Positions 5,637 through 13,165 of a stretch of 13,474 nucleotides of DNA are shown here, piece after piece (the first letter of the stretch is position 1; every line of letters begins with the position of its first letter). The notes under the pieces were generated by a model. That model was given only the letters and a program-made list of their open reading frames with translations. It made no database searches and was not told where the DNA came from. Source of the DNA: CAYNFH01 sp964396385 (lineage in GTDB: Bacteria > Armatimonadota > Chthonomonadetes > Chthonomonadales > CAJBBX01); assembly GCA_964396385.1 (NCBI GenBank), contig CAYNFH010000180.1, positions 1 through 13,474 on the forward strand, in the 5' to 3' direction. A program made the translations under genes and the position numbers.

Positions 5637-6020
5637 ATGAAACCCAGAGAACAGACCAGACGCCGCCGGGAGGAGGCTCCCGAATGGTTCCACTGCATCC
5701 GCTGCAGCCGGCCCGTGTCTGGCACCGCGCCTGGGACCGCCCACCGCAACCACTGCCCCTGGTGCCTCTGGAGCCGCCACCTGGACGAAATGCCCGGCGA
5801 CCGCGCCTCGGACTGTTGCGGCGCCATGGAGCCCATCGCCGTCTGGGCCCGGTCCGGCGGTGATTGGGCCATAATCCACCGCTGCCGCGGGTGCGGCCAT
5901 CTTCAATCCACCCGAATCGCCGGCGATGACAACGAGCTGGCCCTGGTCTCCCTCGCCGTCCGCGCCATCGGCCAGCCCCCCTTCCCGTTGGAACGGCTCC
6001 AAAGCCCCGTTGAGGTCTAG
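5637..6020 (+). CDS. RNHCP domain protein (zinc-ribbon-like)
   Basis: This 127-aa protein is named for its motif: HRNHCP at residues 36-41. Cysteine pairs C20/C23, C40/C43 and C83/C86, with C60/C61, look suited to binding zinc. Other family hallmarks are CLWSRHLDEMPGDR, MEPIAVW and the GDD near residue 97. The molecular role of RNHCP proteins is unknown; a nucleic-acid or metal role is only a guess from the cysteines. The N-terminal PREQTRRRREE is strongly basic. ATG 5637 is chosen because homology begins soon after; an upstream in-frame GTG (5547) would add 30 residues across the hairpin. No strong ribosome-binding site is visible. The next reading frame (HIT-like) is in the same frame directly after this gene's TAG. 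Confidence 0.85.
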   Translation: MKPREQTRRRREEAPEWFHCIRCSRPVSGTAPGTAHRNHCPWCLWSRHLDEMPGDRASDCCGAMEPIAVWARSGGDWAIIHRCRGCGHLQSTRIAGDDNELALVSLAVRAIGQPPFPLERLQSPVEV

Positions 6021-6026
6021 AAGTCC

Positions 6027-6326
6027 GTGCTGGCAAAGCGCGTGCGGTATATGGTGTGTAATCGCACTCGCATTCAGGAAGCCAGCGGCATGCTCCGTAC
6101 GGCCTTCCAGCCGGACCACTTCAACTACTCCTTCCTTCAGAACAAGGACCGCCACGTTCATCTACACGTCATCCCCCGCTACGCCGCCCCACGCCGTTTC
6201 CTGGATCGCGACTTCACCGACGCAAACTGGCTGCCGCCGGAACAAGCTCCCCCGTACGCTCCCGCCGCCCGCATCCTCTCCAACAGCGAAATGGAACTGT
6301 TAGCGACGCACCTGCTCCGTCGGTAA
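6027..6326 (+). CDS. HIT-family (histidine triad) protein, N-terminally truncated
   Basis: About 99 aa carry the full histidine triad HVHLHVI (His43, 45 and 47 counted from GTG 6027), preceded by FQPDHFNYSFLQNKDR and followed by PRY. HIT proteins are nucleotide hydrolases or transferases acting on Ap4A-type or AMP-linked substrates. Homologues of this type usually have about 40-60 more residues before the NYSFLQN strand; here only a short, unconvincing segment remains, because the RNHCP stop TAG (6018-6020) lies immediately upstream in the same frame. No ribosome-binding site precedes GTG 6027 or ATG 6051. It is either a decayed gene, a rearranged copy, or a domain reached by readthrough or coupling from RNHCP. 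The catalytic motif is intact. Confidence 0.65.
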   Translation: MLAKRVRYMVCNRTRIQEASGMLRTAFQPDHFNYSFLQNKDRHVHLHVIPRYAAPRRFLDRDFTDANWLPPEQAPPYAPAARILSNSEMELLATHLLRR

Positions 6327-6387
6327 AGGGATAGCGCCCTGGGAGCCGAACTGATTCCCCAGTAATCATGCTAGGGAGAGACCTGCC

Positions 6388-8199
6388 ATGAAGCAGCCCG
6401 GGCTCAGCGAATCCATTATCCTCGCGCATAGCGACTCTCGGAGCTATGAGCGGGGAGAGCAGTACTTCCAGAGTGGGATGGTCGAGGAGCTCACGCGTCG
6501 CGGCGACGTGCTCGAAGCGGAAGTCCAGGGCAGCGACGTCGATCCGTACCGCGTAACGGCCACATTCGGTCCATCTGGCGAGATCGAGGCTCATTGCACC
6601 TGCCCTTATATGTCCGTTGGCTGGTGTAAGCACATCGTGGCCGCTCTCCTCCAGTATCTGCACGATCCCGGCTCCGTCGAGGAGCGCCCGACGCTGGAGA
6701 GTCTGCTGGCCGGCCTCGACCGCGACCAGCTCGTCCATCTGCTTTGCCGTGTGGCGGACAGGCATTCGCGGCTCAAGGAGGAGATCGAGGCGCAGGTCGA
6801 GTGGGTCCGCGCGCGCCGGTCCTCCGGTTCGCGCGGCAAGACCTCCCAGCCCGCGCCCGCCATAGATGTGCGGCCCATCCGCCAGCGCGTTCGCGCCGCC
6901 CTCCGCAGCCTGGATCGCATGAGCGGCTCTGAGGCCTACTACCACGTCGGCGGCGTGGTGGAGGAGGTCCGTGAAGTACTTGGGGAGGCGGAGGAGCTTC
7001 TGGAGGAGGGCAACGGCCGGGCCGCCTTGGACGTAGCGGTTGCCGTGACGGAAGAGTATCTGAAAGGCTACGAAAACCTGGACGATTCGGACGGCGACGC
7101 TGGCGCCCTCTTTCAAGACCTGGGCGAGGTGTGTGCGGAAGCCGTCCTCTCTACCGATCTCAGCCCGCAGGAGCGTAGCAGGCTTGGCAACCAGTTCGAG
7201 CAGTGGAACGACGAGCTGGAAGACTACGGCATCGAGTCTTTCTATCCTGCCGTCGAGGCGGCCCAGAAGGGCTGGGATGACCCGCGGATTGCCGGCATAC
7301 TGCGCGGTGAATCCGTGGAAGAGCCGGAGGACGAGGAAGCCTGGGCAGGGGAGGAGCTGACGCGGGTACGGCTCCGCGTGCTCCAGCGGCAGGGCCGGCT
7401 GGAAGAGTGCCTGCGCCTGGCAAGGGCGGAGGGTGAGACGGTCTGGCATGCCACCACCCTCATCAAGCTCGGGCGGACTCCGGAAGCCGTGGAGTACACC
7501 CTCGGCAGCCTGGAGAATCCACGGGACGCGCTGGAGATTGCCCGGGCGCTGGACGAGCACGGGAGCGCGGAGGAGGCGCTGCGTGTTGGTGAGCGCGGCC
7601 TCACCATACCTGTACGGCCGGGAAGCTACTATCAAGAGCCCGCGCCGGTCACGCGCTACGACAGCGAGTTGGCGCTCTGGCTGCGCGATGCGGCAGTCCG
7701 GCAGAACCAGACGGACCTGGCGGTGCGAGCTGGCCAGACGGCAGTACGGGAGGCTCCTACGCTCGAGAGCTACGTCCGGCTCCAGGAGATCTCCGGCAGT
7801 CGATGGCCCGGTCTGCGCGAGGAACTGCTCGCGGGCCTGCAACGGGCGGGACGGTACGCCTCCGAAGGCGCCGTGGACATCCTGCTCCACGAAGGACTCA
7901 TCAAGGAGGCGCTGGATGCGGTCGAGGGCGGCTGGAACTATCATCTGATCGGCCGGGTGGTGGATGCCGCTGCCACTGCGCTGCCCGAGCGCGTCATTCC
8001 CATCTGCCGGCAGCAGGCCGAGGAGATCATGAACGCGGGCCGCGCGAGCCACTATGACGCGGCCGCACACTGGCTGGAGCGGGCCAAGCGCGCGTACCTC
8101 GCCGCAGGTCGCGAGCCGGAATGGAAGGAGTACCTGGCCCAGCTCATGGAGCAGCACGCGCGCAAGTACAAGCTCATCCCCATGCTCAAGCGCCTGTAG
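6388..8199 (+). CDS. SWIM zinc-finger family protein
   Basis: This is a 603-aa soluble protein. The SWIM motif is CTCPYMSVGWCKHIVAAL, with zinc ligands Cys70, Cys72, Cys80 and His82 (CxC-x7-CxH). The N-terminus (SRSYERGEQYFQSGMVEEL) is the usual lead-in to such domains. Residues about 100-600 are almost all helical and rich in Leu, Ala, Glu and Arg, with repeat-like helix pairs (GRLEECLRLARAEGE, DALEIARALDEHGS, IKEALDAVEGGWNYH) suggesting a TPR-like solenoid. SWIM domains bind DNA or protein partners, but no specific role is known for this type. GGGAGAG sits about 8 nt before ATG 6388. It stands alone, with a 61-bp gap upstream that shows no clear promoter. A long antisense frame across it is a GC-codon shadow. 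Confidence 0.87.
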   Translation: MKQPGLSESIILAHSDSRSYERGEQYFQSGMVEELTRRGDVLEAEVQGSDVDPYRVTATFGPSGEIEAHCTCPYMSVGWCKHIVAALLQYLHDPGSVEERPTLESLLAGLDRDQLVHLLCRVADRHSRLKEEIEAQVEWVRARRSSGSRGKTSQPAPAIDVRPIRQRVRAALRSLDRMSGSEAYYHVGGVVEEVREVLGEAEELLEEGNGRAALDVAVAVTEEYLKGYENLDDSDGDAGALFQDLGEVCAEAVLSTDLSPQERSRLGNQFEQWNDELEDYGIESFYPAVEAAQKGWDDPRIAGILRGESVEEPEDEEAWAGEELTRVRLRVLQRQGRLEECLRLARAEGETVWHATTLIKLGRTPEAVEYTLGSLENPRDALEIARALDEHGSAEEALRVGERGLTIPVRPGSYYQEPAPVTRYDSELALWLRDAAVRQNQTDLAVRAGQTAVREAPTLESYVRLQEISGSRWPGLREELLAGLQRAGRYASEGAVDILLHEGLIKEALDAVEGGWNYHLIGRVVDAAATALPERVIPICRQQAEEIMNAGRASHYDAAAHWLERAKRAYLAAGREPEWKEYLAQLMEQHARKYKLIPMLKRL

Positions 8200-8227
8200 G
8201 ATGACGGCGGGAAGCCATCGCCCTAGT

Positions 8228-8236
8228 TGGTACAAT
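8228..8236 (+). promoter_or_regulatory. Candidate extended -10 promoter for the carboxylase cluster
   Basis: TGGTACAAT has the TG-n-TACAAT form of an extended -10 element. It lies in the short gap between the SWIM gene and the carboxyltransferase gene. No good -35 hexamer is seen 17 nt upstream. It is the best candidate for starting the catabolic operon. Confidence 0.35.
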
Positions 8237-8282
8237 GTAGCGGACTCTGAAGACGGTGAAAGAGGGGAGTGGTAGACGAAGC

Positions 8283-9890
8283 GTGACTGCCATTGAATCT
8301 TCGGTGGACCCTCTGTCTCCCCACTTTCAGGAGAATGCAGCCCATTACGAGGGGCTGCTGGAGGAGCTGAGAAAGGCGCTGGCGCGGGTGCGGGAGGGCG
8401 GCGGCCCGGAGGCGGTGGCCAAGCACCGCGCGCGCGGTAAGATGCTCGCCCGCGAGCGCATCGACGCCCTGCTGGACCCCGGCTCCCCGTTTCTGGAATT
8501 GAGCCCGCTGGCCGCCTACGGAGTTTACGACGACGAAGCCCCCGGCGCGGGAATCGTTACGGGCATCGGCGCCATCCACGGGCAGGAGTGCGTCCTCGTC
8601 GCCAACGACGCCACCGTCAAGGGCGGCACCTACTATCCGATCACCGTCAAGAAGCACCTGCGCGCCCAGGAGATCGCCCGCGAAAACCGGCTGCCCTGCA
8701 TCTACCTGGTCGACTCCGGTGGGGCCTATCTGCCCCTCCAGGCCGACGTGTTCCCGGACCGGGAGCACTTCGGCCGCATCTTCTACAACCAAGCCCGCAT
8801 GTCCGCCGCCGGCATTCCCCAGATCGCCTCCGTCATGGGGAGTTGCACGGCCGGCGGAGCCTACGTGCCCGCCATGTCCGACCAGGCCGTCATCGTCCGC
8901 GGAACCGGCACCATCTTTCTGGGAGGACCACCGCTGGTGAAAGCCGCCACCGGCGAGGAGGTCACGGCCGAGGAGCTGGGGGGCGGCGAGGTCCATGCCC
9001 GCATCAGCGGCGTGGCGGACTACCTGGCGGAGGACGACGCCCACGCCATCCGCATCGTGCGCGAGATCATCGCCGGTCTGAACCGCGTGAAGCGGGTGCC
9101 GGCGGACCTCGCACCGCCGGAGGACCCGTTGTACGACCCCAAGGAGATCTACGGCATCCTGCCCAAGGACCGCCGGCAGCCGTTTGAGGTGCGGGAGATC
9201 ATCGCCCGGCTGGTGGACGGCAGCCGCTTCCACGAGTTCAAAGCGCTTTTCGGTCCCACGCTGGTGTGCGGCTTCGCACGCTGGATGGGCTATCCGGTCG
9301 GCATCCTAGCCAACAACGGTATCCTCTTCTCGGAGAGCGCGCAGAAGGGAACCCACTTCATCGAGCTGTGCTGCCAACGCGGAATCCCGATGGTCTTCCT
9401 GCAGAACATCACCGGCTTCATGGTGGGAAAACAGTATGAGAACGAAGGCATCGCCAAGCACGGCGCGAAAATGGTGATGGCCGTTTCGAACGCGGAGGTC
9501 CCCAAGTTTACCGTCATCATCGGCGGCTCGTTCGGCGCCGGCAACTACGGCATGTGTGGAAGAGCCTTCGGCCCCCGCCAGCTCTGGATGTGGCCGAACG
9601 CCCGCATCTCCGTGATGGGCGGCGAGCAAGCCGCCAACGTCCTGCTCACGGTGAAGCTGGACCAGCTCGCGGCGCGCGGGAAGAGCATGTCGCCGGAGGA
9701 GCAGGAGGAGTTCAAGCGACCCATCCTGGAAACCTACGAGCAGGAGGGCAGCCCCTATTACAGCACGGCGCGTCTCTGGGACGACGGCATCCTGGACCCG
9801 GCGGACACCCGCATGGCCATCGCCCTGGGGATCAGCGCTTCTTACAACGTCCCTATTCCCGAAACCAAGTTTGGGGTATTCAGAATGTAG
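8283..9890 (+). CDS. liuB: Methylcrotonyl-CoA carboxylase carboxyltransferase (beta) subunit
   Basis: From GTG 8283 the product is 535 aa, the usual length of MCC beta subunits. A GTG at 8256 adds nine residues outside the family alignment; AGGGGAG at 8262-8268 favours the later start, though with long spacing (14 nt). Typical segments include HRARGKMLARERIDALLDPG near the N-terminus, GGTYYPITVKKHLRAQEIA (from 114), the oxyanion/CoA loop GSCTAGGAYVPAMSD (from 186), and GGSFGAGNYGMCGRA (from 414). The C-terminus ends YNVPIPETKFGVFRM. It transfers the carboxyl group from carboxybiotin to 3-methylcrotonyl-CoA in leucine breakdown. Propionyl- or geranyl-CoA subunits are related alternatives, but overall pattern and neighbours (LiuC-type hydratase, biotin carboxylase) favour MCC. 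It is the first gene of the cluster. Confidence 0.92.
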   Translation: MTAIESSVDPLSPHFQENAAHYEGLLEELRKALARVREGGGPEAVAKHRARGKMLARERIDALLDPGSPFLELSPLAAYGVYDDEAPGAGIVTGIGAIHGQECVLVANDATVKGGTYYPITVKKHLRAQEIARENRLPCIYLVDSGGAYLPLQADVFPDREHFGRIFYNQARMSAAGIPQIASVMGSCTAGGAYVPAMSDQAVIVRGTGTIFLGGPPLVKAATGEEVTAEELGGGEVHARISGVADYLAEDDAHAIRIVREIIAGLNRVKRVPADLAPPEDPLYDPKEIYGILPKDRRQPFEVREIIARLVDGSRFHEFKALFGPTLVCGFARWMGYPVGILANNGILFSESAQKGTHFIELCCQRGIPMVFLQNITGFMVGKQYENEGIAKHGAKMVMAVSNAEVPKFTVIIGGSFGAGNYGMCGRAFGPRQLWMWPNARISVMGGEQAANVLLTVKLDQLAARGKSMSPEEQEEFKRPILETYEQEGSPYYSTARLWDDGILDPADTRMAIALGISASYNVPIPETKFGVFRM

Positions 9891-9969
9891 TAGTCAGTAG
9901 CCAGTAGTCAGTAGCCAGTAGAACGGCCCGCTCCAGCTCCGGCCTACTGGCTACTGACTACTGGCTACT
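9888..9969. repeat. Foldback tandem-repeat array A (7-bp unit, perfect 26-bp stem)
   Basis: The heptamer GTAGYCA is repeated to 9921, starting inside the stop codon of the preceding gene. After a 22-nt loop (9922-9943) the exact complement follows. Arms 9896-9921 and 9944-9969 are perfectly complementary over 26 bp. The array nearly fills the gap to the DinB gene, leaving only its ribosome-binding region. Transcribed, it would form a very stable hairpin, but it has no T-tract. Confidence 0.9.
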
Positions 9970-9997
9970 CCAGTTCACCATAACGGAGGAGCCGTAA

Positions 9998-10465
9998 ATG
10001 ACCGTACAAGAGTGGCAGGCCGAGACGATTGAATCGGCGGCGAAGACCCTCGCCTTCTGGATCACCACTACGCCGGAAGAGAAGCTGGGTTGGTGCCCAA
10101 CCGTGGACGAGAAGTCCTGCGCGCGCTGCATCAACGACCAGATACAGGAGTGTATCCGGGTGAACCGCACCTTCGCGGCGCTGCTGCGTGGGGAGACTCC
10201 TCCTCCTCTACCAGAGGGCGAGGTACCGCAGCTATCGGGTCAGCATCTGAGCGACCAGATAGCCGCGAGCGGCAAAGAGCTTGCCTCCGCCGTCCGCGCG
10301 CTGCCGGATGAGGGCATTACGAAGCAGTACCAGACCCGTTTCGGCCCCATGCCCGGCGGTGACCTCATGCGCATCGCCATGGGCAACATGTTCTACCACG
10401 GCGGCCAGCTCAACTATATCCAGCTCCTCTACGGCGACAAAGAGATGCGCTTCCCCCCGCGATAA
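9998..10465 (+). CDS. DinB-superfamily four-helix protein
   Basis: This is a 155-aa, all-helical small protein. ATG 9998 follows a strong CGGAGGAG Shine-Dalgarno site. The C-terminal helix has FYHGGQLNYIQLLYGD with His134, the conserved metal-ligand helix of DinB-like proteins. The first canonical histidine is not obvious; the corresponding helix reads SCARCINDQIQECI, with two cysteines that might replace it. Many DinB-fold proteins are thiol- or metal-dependent transferases or have unknown function; none is known as part of leucine breakdown. It sits between foldback arrays A and B within the carboxylase cluster. Confidence 0.78.
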   Translation: MTVQEWQAETIESAAKTLAFWITTTPEEKLGWCPTVDEKSCARCINDQIQECIRVNRTFAALLRGETPPPLPEGEVPQLSGQHLSDQIAASGKELASAVRALPDEGITKQYQTRFGPMPGGDLMRIAMGNMFYHGGQLNYIQLLYGDKEMRFPPR

Positions 10466-10554
10466 GGAAATGGAGTAATGGAGCGATGGAGTGGTGGAGT
10501 ACCGGGATGCCGAATCCGGGACAACACTCCACTACTCCATTACTCCACTACTCC
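10466..10554. repeat. Foldback tandem-repeat array B (8-bp unit, imperfect 29-bp stem)
   Basis: The left arm (10472-10500) repeats GGAGTRRT-like octamers. The right arm (10526-10554) carries the complementary ACTCCACT/ACTCCATT units. 25 of 29 positions are complementary, and two more could form G-U pairs in RNA. The loop is 25 nt (10501-10525). It starts within a few bases of the DinB stop codon and ends 17 nt before the next ATG. Confidence 0.85.
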
Positions 10555-10571
10555 GCGGCCCCAGTACTCCC

Positions 10572-11495
10572 ATGAACCTACGCATCGTTTTATCCGCCGT
10601 TCTCGCGCTGGCGCTCCTCAACCCGGGCGATCCCAAGCCGCTCACGGAGCTCGGGATCGGCAAGTACCAGGGCTATGAGGGCGGCCTCTATCCCGGAGGC
10701 AAGAACACGCGTCCGCCCGCCCATGAGAAGGCGGGCCTGGCGCTGACGAAACAGGTCCGCCCGCTGGACGCCGAAGGAAAGCCGGACCAGAACGGCAAAG
10801 TCGTGCTCCTCTCCGTGGGGATGAGCAATGCTACCCAGGAGTTCACCGCCTTCCAGCGGCTGGCTGCCGAGCACTCGGACCTCCATACGGGCCTAACGCT
10901 GGTGGACGGAGCGCAGGGCGGGCAGACTGCGGCCATCATCCAGTCTGAGGAGGGCCCCGGCGCGAGGTACTGGGCGGAGGTGGACCGACGGCTGGAGCAG
11001 GCCGGCGCCACGCGCGCGCAGGTGCAGGCCGCCTGGGTCAAGGAGGCCGATGCAGGACCTGCCGAGGGCTTCCCGGCCTACGCCCAGAAGCTGGAGGGGG
11101 AGCTCGGCAACGTCGCCCGGCTTCTGGCGCGGCGGTTCCCCAATCTCAAGCTGGTCTACCTCTCCAGCAGGATATACGCAGGGTACGCGCGCTCCCGCCT
11201 GAACCCGGAACCTTACGCCTATGAGTCGGGATTTGCCGTCAAGTGGCTCGTCGAGAAGCAGATTCAGGGCAACGCGGATCTGACCTACAGAGACCACAAG
11301 GCGCCCTGGCTGAGCTGGGGACCGTACCTATGGGCGGCCGGAACGACGCCGCGCGCCGATGGCCTCGTGTGGGAGGAGAGCGACTTCGGCCCCGACGGAA
11401 CCCACCCCTCGATCTCTGGCCGTCGCAAGGTTGCGGAGCAGCTCTGGCGCTTCTTCTCCACGGACTCCACCACCCGCCCCTGGTTTATCCGATGA
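10572..11495 (+). CDS. Secreted SGNH/GDSL-like hypothetical protein
   Basis: The 307-aa product starts at ATG 10572. Upstream in-frame codons lie in repeat array B and should not be included. The N-terminus NLRIVLSAVLALALLNPG looks like a signal peptide. VLLSVGMSN (Ser85) takes the place of the block I GDS serine, and DGTHPS (Asp275, His278) fits the DxxH of block V. DGAQGGQTAA, NLKLVYLSSRIYAGYA and SWGPYLWAAG are further conserved-looking stretches. I recognise the overall pattern from unnamed secreted proteins of Planctomycetes-like bacteria. SGNH enzymes hydrolyse esters; no substrate can be assigned here, and GMS in place of GDS makes activity uncertain. No clear ribosome-binding site is visible between the array and the ATG. 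The stop overlaps the next gene's start (ATGA). Confidence 0.75.
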   Translation: MNLRIVLSAVLALALLNPGDPKPLTELGIGKYQGYEGGLYPGGKNTRPPAHEKAGLALTKQVRPLDAEGKPDQNGKVVLLSVGMSNATQEFTAFQRLAAEHSDLHTGLTLVDGAQGGQTAAIIQSEEGPGARYWAEVDRRLEQAGATRAQVQAAWVKEADAGPAEGFPAYAQKLEGELGNVARLLARRFPNLKLVYLSSRIYAGYARSRLNPEPYAYESGFAVKWLVEKQIQGNADLTYRDHKAPWLSWGPYLWAAGTTPRADGLVWEESDFGPDGTHPSISGRRKVAEQLWRFFSTDSTTRPWFIR

Positions 11496-12274
11496 CCTAC
11501 ACCCATCTGCTGATCGAGCGCCGTGAGTCTGTAGCGTATGTGACGCTGAACCGGCCGGAAGTTCACAATGCGTTCAACGAACAGCTCATCATGGAGCTGA
11601 GGGTCTGCTTTGAAGACATCGCTGTGGACCCCTCCGTCCGGGCAGTAGTGCTCGCCGGCGCGGGCCCCTCCTTCTGCGCGGGAGCGGACCTTACCTGGAT
11701 GGCCCGCACCGTGGAGTACACCCGCTCGGACAATCTTGCCGACGCCCTGGAGCTCCAGAAGATGTTCTCGGCCATCGCGGAGTGCCCCAAGGCCACCATC
11801 GCCCGGGTGCACGGCCCCGCGCTGGGAGGCGGAGCGGGACTCGCCGCCGTGTGCGACCTCGCCATCGCCACGCCGGACGCCCGTTTCGCGCTCAGTGAGG
11901 TGCGGCTGGGCCTCATTCCAGCGGTGATCAGCCCCTATGTGGTCCACAAAGTAGGCATGGGCGCCGCCCGTGCGCTCTTCGTCACGGGAGAGCGCATAAA
12001 CGGCGAGCAGCCGCTGCGGATCGGGTTGGTGCAGCAGATCGCGCCGCTCGATGAGCTGGATGGGGCCGTGGAGGCGAAGCTCAAGCTGATCCGCGAGGCC
12101 GGGCCTGCCGCCATCGCCGCGGCCAAGCGGCTGCTCCGCGACATCGCCGGCAAGACTCCCGCCGAAGCGGCGGAAGTGACGGTGCAGGCCATCGCGGACC
12201 TGCGCGTTACCCCGGAGGCACAGGAGGGCATCCGCGCCTTTCTGGAGAAACGGAAACCCGAATTTGCGGAGTAG
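11492..12274 (+). CDS. liuC: Enoyl-CoA hydratase/isomerase family, LiuC-type methylglutaconyl-CoA hydratase
   Basis: A 260-aa crotonase. Motifs are NRPEVHNAFNE, the oxyanion segment FCAGADLTWM, HGPALGGGAGLAAVCDLAIA and ALSEVRLGLIPAVISPYV. The catalytic Glu136 lies in SEVRLG. The other glutamate of classic enoyl-CoA hydratases (GGGCEL) is replaced by Gly in GGGAGL. I recall this substitution, with GLIPAVISPYV, from bacterial LiuC/AtuE-type hydratases. Such enzymes hydrate 3-methylglutaconyl-CoA, the carboxylase product, to HMG-CoA. The ATG overlaps the upstream stop by 4 nt, implying coupled translation. Substrate is inferred from the flanking carboxylase subunits; a general enoyl-CoA hydratase is the alternative. 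Confidence 0.85.
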   Translation: MTYTHLLIERRESVAYVTLNRPEVHNAFNEQLIMELRVCFEDIAVDPSVRAVVLAGAGPSFCAGADLTWMARTVEYTRSDNLADALELQKMFSAIAECPKATIARVHGPALGGGAGLAAVCDLAIATPDARFALSEVRLGLIPAVISPYVVHKVGMGAARALFVTGERINGEQPLRIGLVQQIAPLDELDGAVEAKLKLIREAGPAAIAAAKRLLRDIAGKTPAEAAEVTVQAIADLRVTPEAQEGIRAFLEKRKPEFAE

Positions 12275-12356
12275 GTATTAGGTGTTGGGTATTGGGTGTC
12301 TGGACGGACTCCGGATCCCAAAACCTAATACCCAACACCCAACACCCAACACCCAC
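12272..12356. repeat. Foldback tandem-repeat array C (7-bp unit)
   Basis: GGTATTA/GGTGTTG heptamers (12274-12299) begin at the stop codon of the hydratase gene. A 21-nt loop (12300-12320) precedes the complementary ACCTAAT/ACCCAAC units. Over 26 nt (12274-12299 against 12321-12346), 22 positions are complementary, and the right arm continues with further ACCCAAC units. It ends just before the ribosome-binding site of the PhyH gene. Confidence 0.87.
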
Positions 12357-12370
12357 TCCCGGAGGGAGCC

Positions 12371-13165
12371 ATGCTAACACAACAACAGATCGACTTCTTC
12401 AACGAGAACGGATACTTGCGGATTCCAAAGGTCTTTACGCCGGAGGAGACGCGCCAGATCAGCGAGGAGCTGGACAGGCTGGTCCAGGACTGGGCAGTCA
12501 CCAACATGGGTTGGAGCGGCCCCTGGCGGCAGGTATATATGGACCCGGACACGGAGAAGAAGTCCCAGCTCACGCACCTGCACGACTTGCACTTCTACTC
12601 CGAAGCCTGGTGCCGCGCCGTGACCAACCCCCGCCTCGCGGAGGCCGTGGCGGACCTACTGGGCACACCCAACGTGGAGCTGCACCACACCACGCTGCAC
12701 CTGAAGCCGCCGGAGACCGGCATGCCGTTCCCCATGCACCAGGATTCCCCGTTCTACCGGCACGAGGGATTCGGGTACATTGACGCGATCGTCCACGTGG
12801 ATGACGCCACCCTGGAGAATGGGTGCCTGCGTTTTCTGCCCGGCAGCCACAAGCAGGGCCATCTGGAGCACATCACCAAGATGCCGGACGGAACGGGCTG
12901 CTCGCCCCATCTGCCCACCAACCGGTACCACCTGGCGGACACCGTGCCCTGTCCCGCCGAGGCCGGCGACGTGGTGGCCTTCAGCATCTACACCATCCAC
13001 GGCTCCGAGATCAACCGGACGGACCGCTGGCGGCGGCTGGTGCGCGTGGGTTACCGCGACCCGCTCAACAAGCAGATCGCCGGCCAGTCTCTGGGCCGCG
13101 CGGGGCTGATGGTGCACGGCCTCCGCCCCGTCGGCGCCCTCGCCGCCGCGATGGGTCCCGTGTGA
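12371..13165 (+). CDS. Phytanoyl-CoA dioxygenase (PhyH) family protein
   Basis: The 264-aa product has an excellent start, with GGAGGGAG directly upstream of ATG 12371. The N-terminus (QQIDFFNENGYLRIPKVFTPEE) is typical of PhyH proteins. The Fe(II) facial triad is MHQDS (His123, Asp125) and IHGSE (His210); RRLVRVGYRD supplies the Arg that usually binds 2-oxoglutarate. ENGCLRFLPGSHKQGHL is the family's conserved core strand. These enzymes hydroxylate varied substrates using O2 and 2-oxoglutarate; the specific substrate is not predictable. It lies between the hydratase and the biotin carboxylase, and its GTGTGA end overlaps the next start, so it is probably made together with them. A direct role in leucine breakdown would be unusual. 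Confidence 0.9.
   Translation: MLTQQQIDFFNENGYLRIPKVFTPEETRQISEELDRLVQDWAVTNMGWSGPWRQVYMDPDTEKKSQLTHLHDLHFYSEAWCRAVTNPRLAEAVADLLGTPNVELHHTTLHLKPPETGMPFPMHQDSPFYRHEGFGYIDAIVHVDDATLENGCLRFLPGSHKQGHLEHITKMPDGTGCSPHLPTNRYHLADTVPCPAEAGDVVAFSIYTIHGSEINRTDRWRRLVRVGYRDPLNKQIAGQSLGRAGLMVHGLRPVGALAAAMGPV

Noticed and set aside
6214..8235. A 673-codon open frame on the minus strand opposite the SWIM gene
   Set aside because: The plus strand has a clear SWIM motif, a ribosome-binding site and normal composition. The antisense frame shows no recognisable domain and is the usual by-product of high-GC codon use.
8223..9233. A 336-codon minus-strand frame opposite the carboxyltransferase gene
   Set aside because: The plus-strand product matches carboxyltransferases along its whole length; the antisense product has no family features.
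10491..10571. Upstream extension of the SGNH-like protein
   Set aside because: The extra codons come from foldback array B. ATG 10572 immediately begins a signal peptide.
9888..12356. CRISPR array
   Set aside because: Units are only 7-8 bp, contiguous and without unique spacers, and there are no cas genes.
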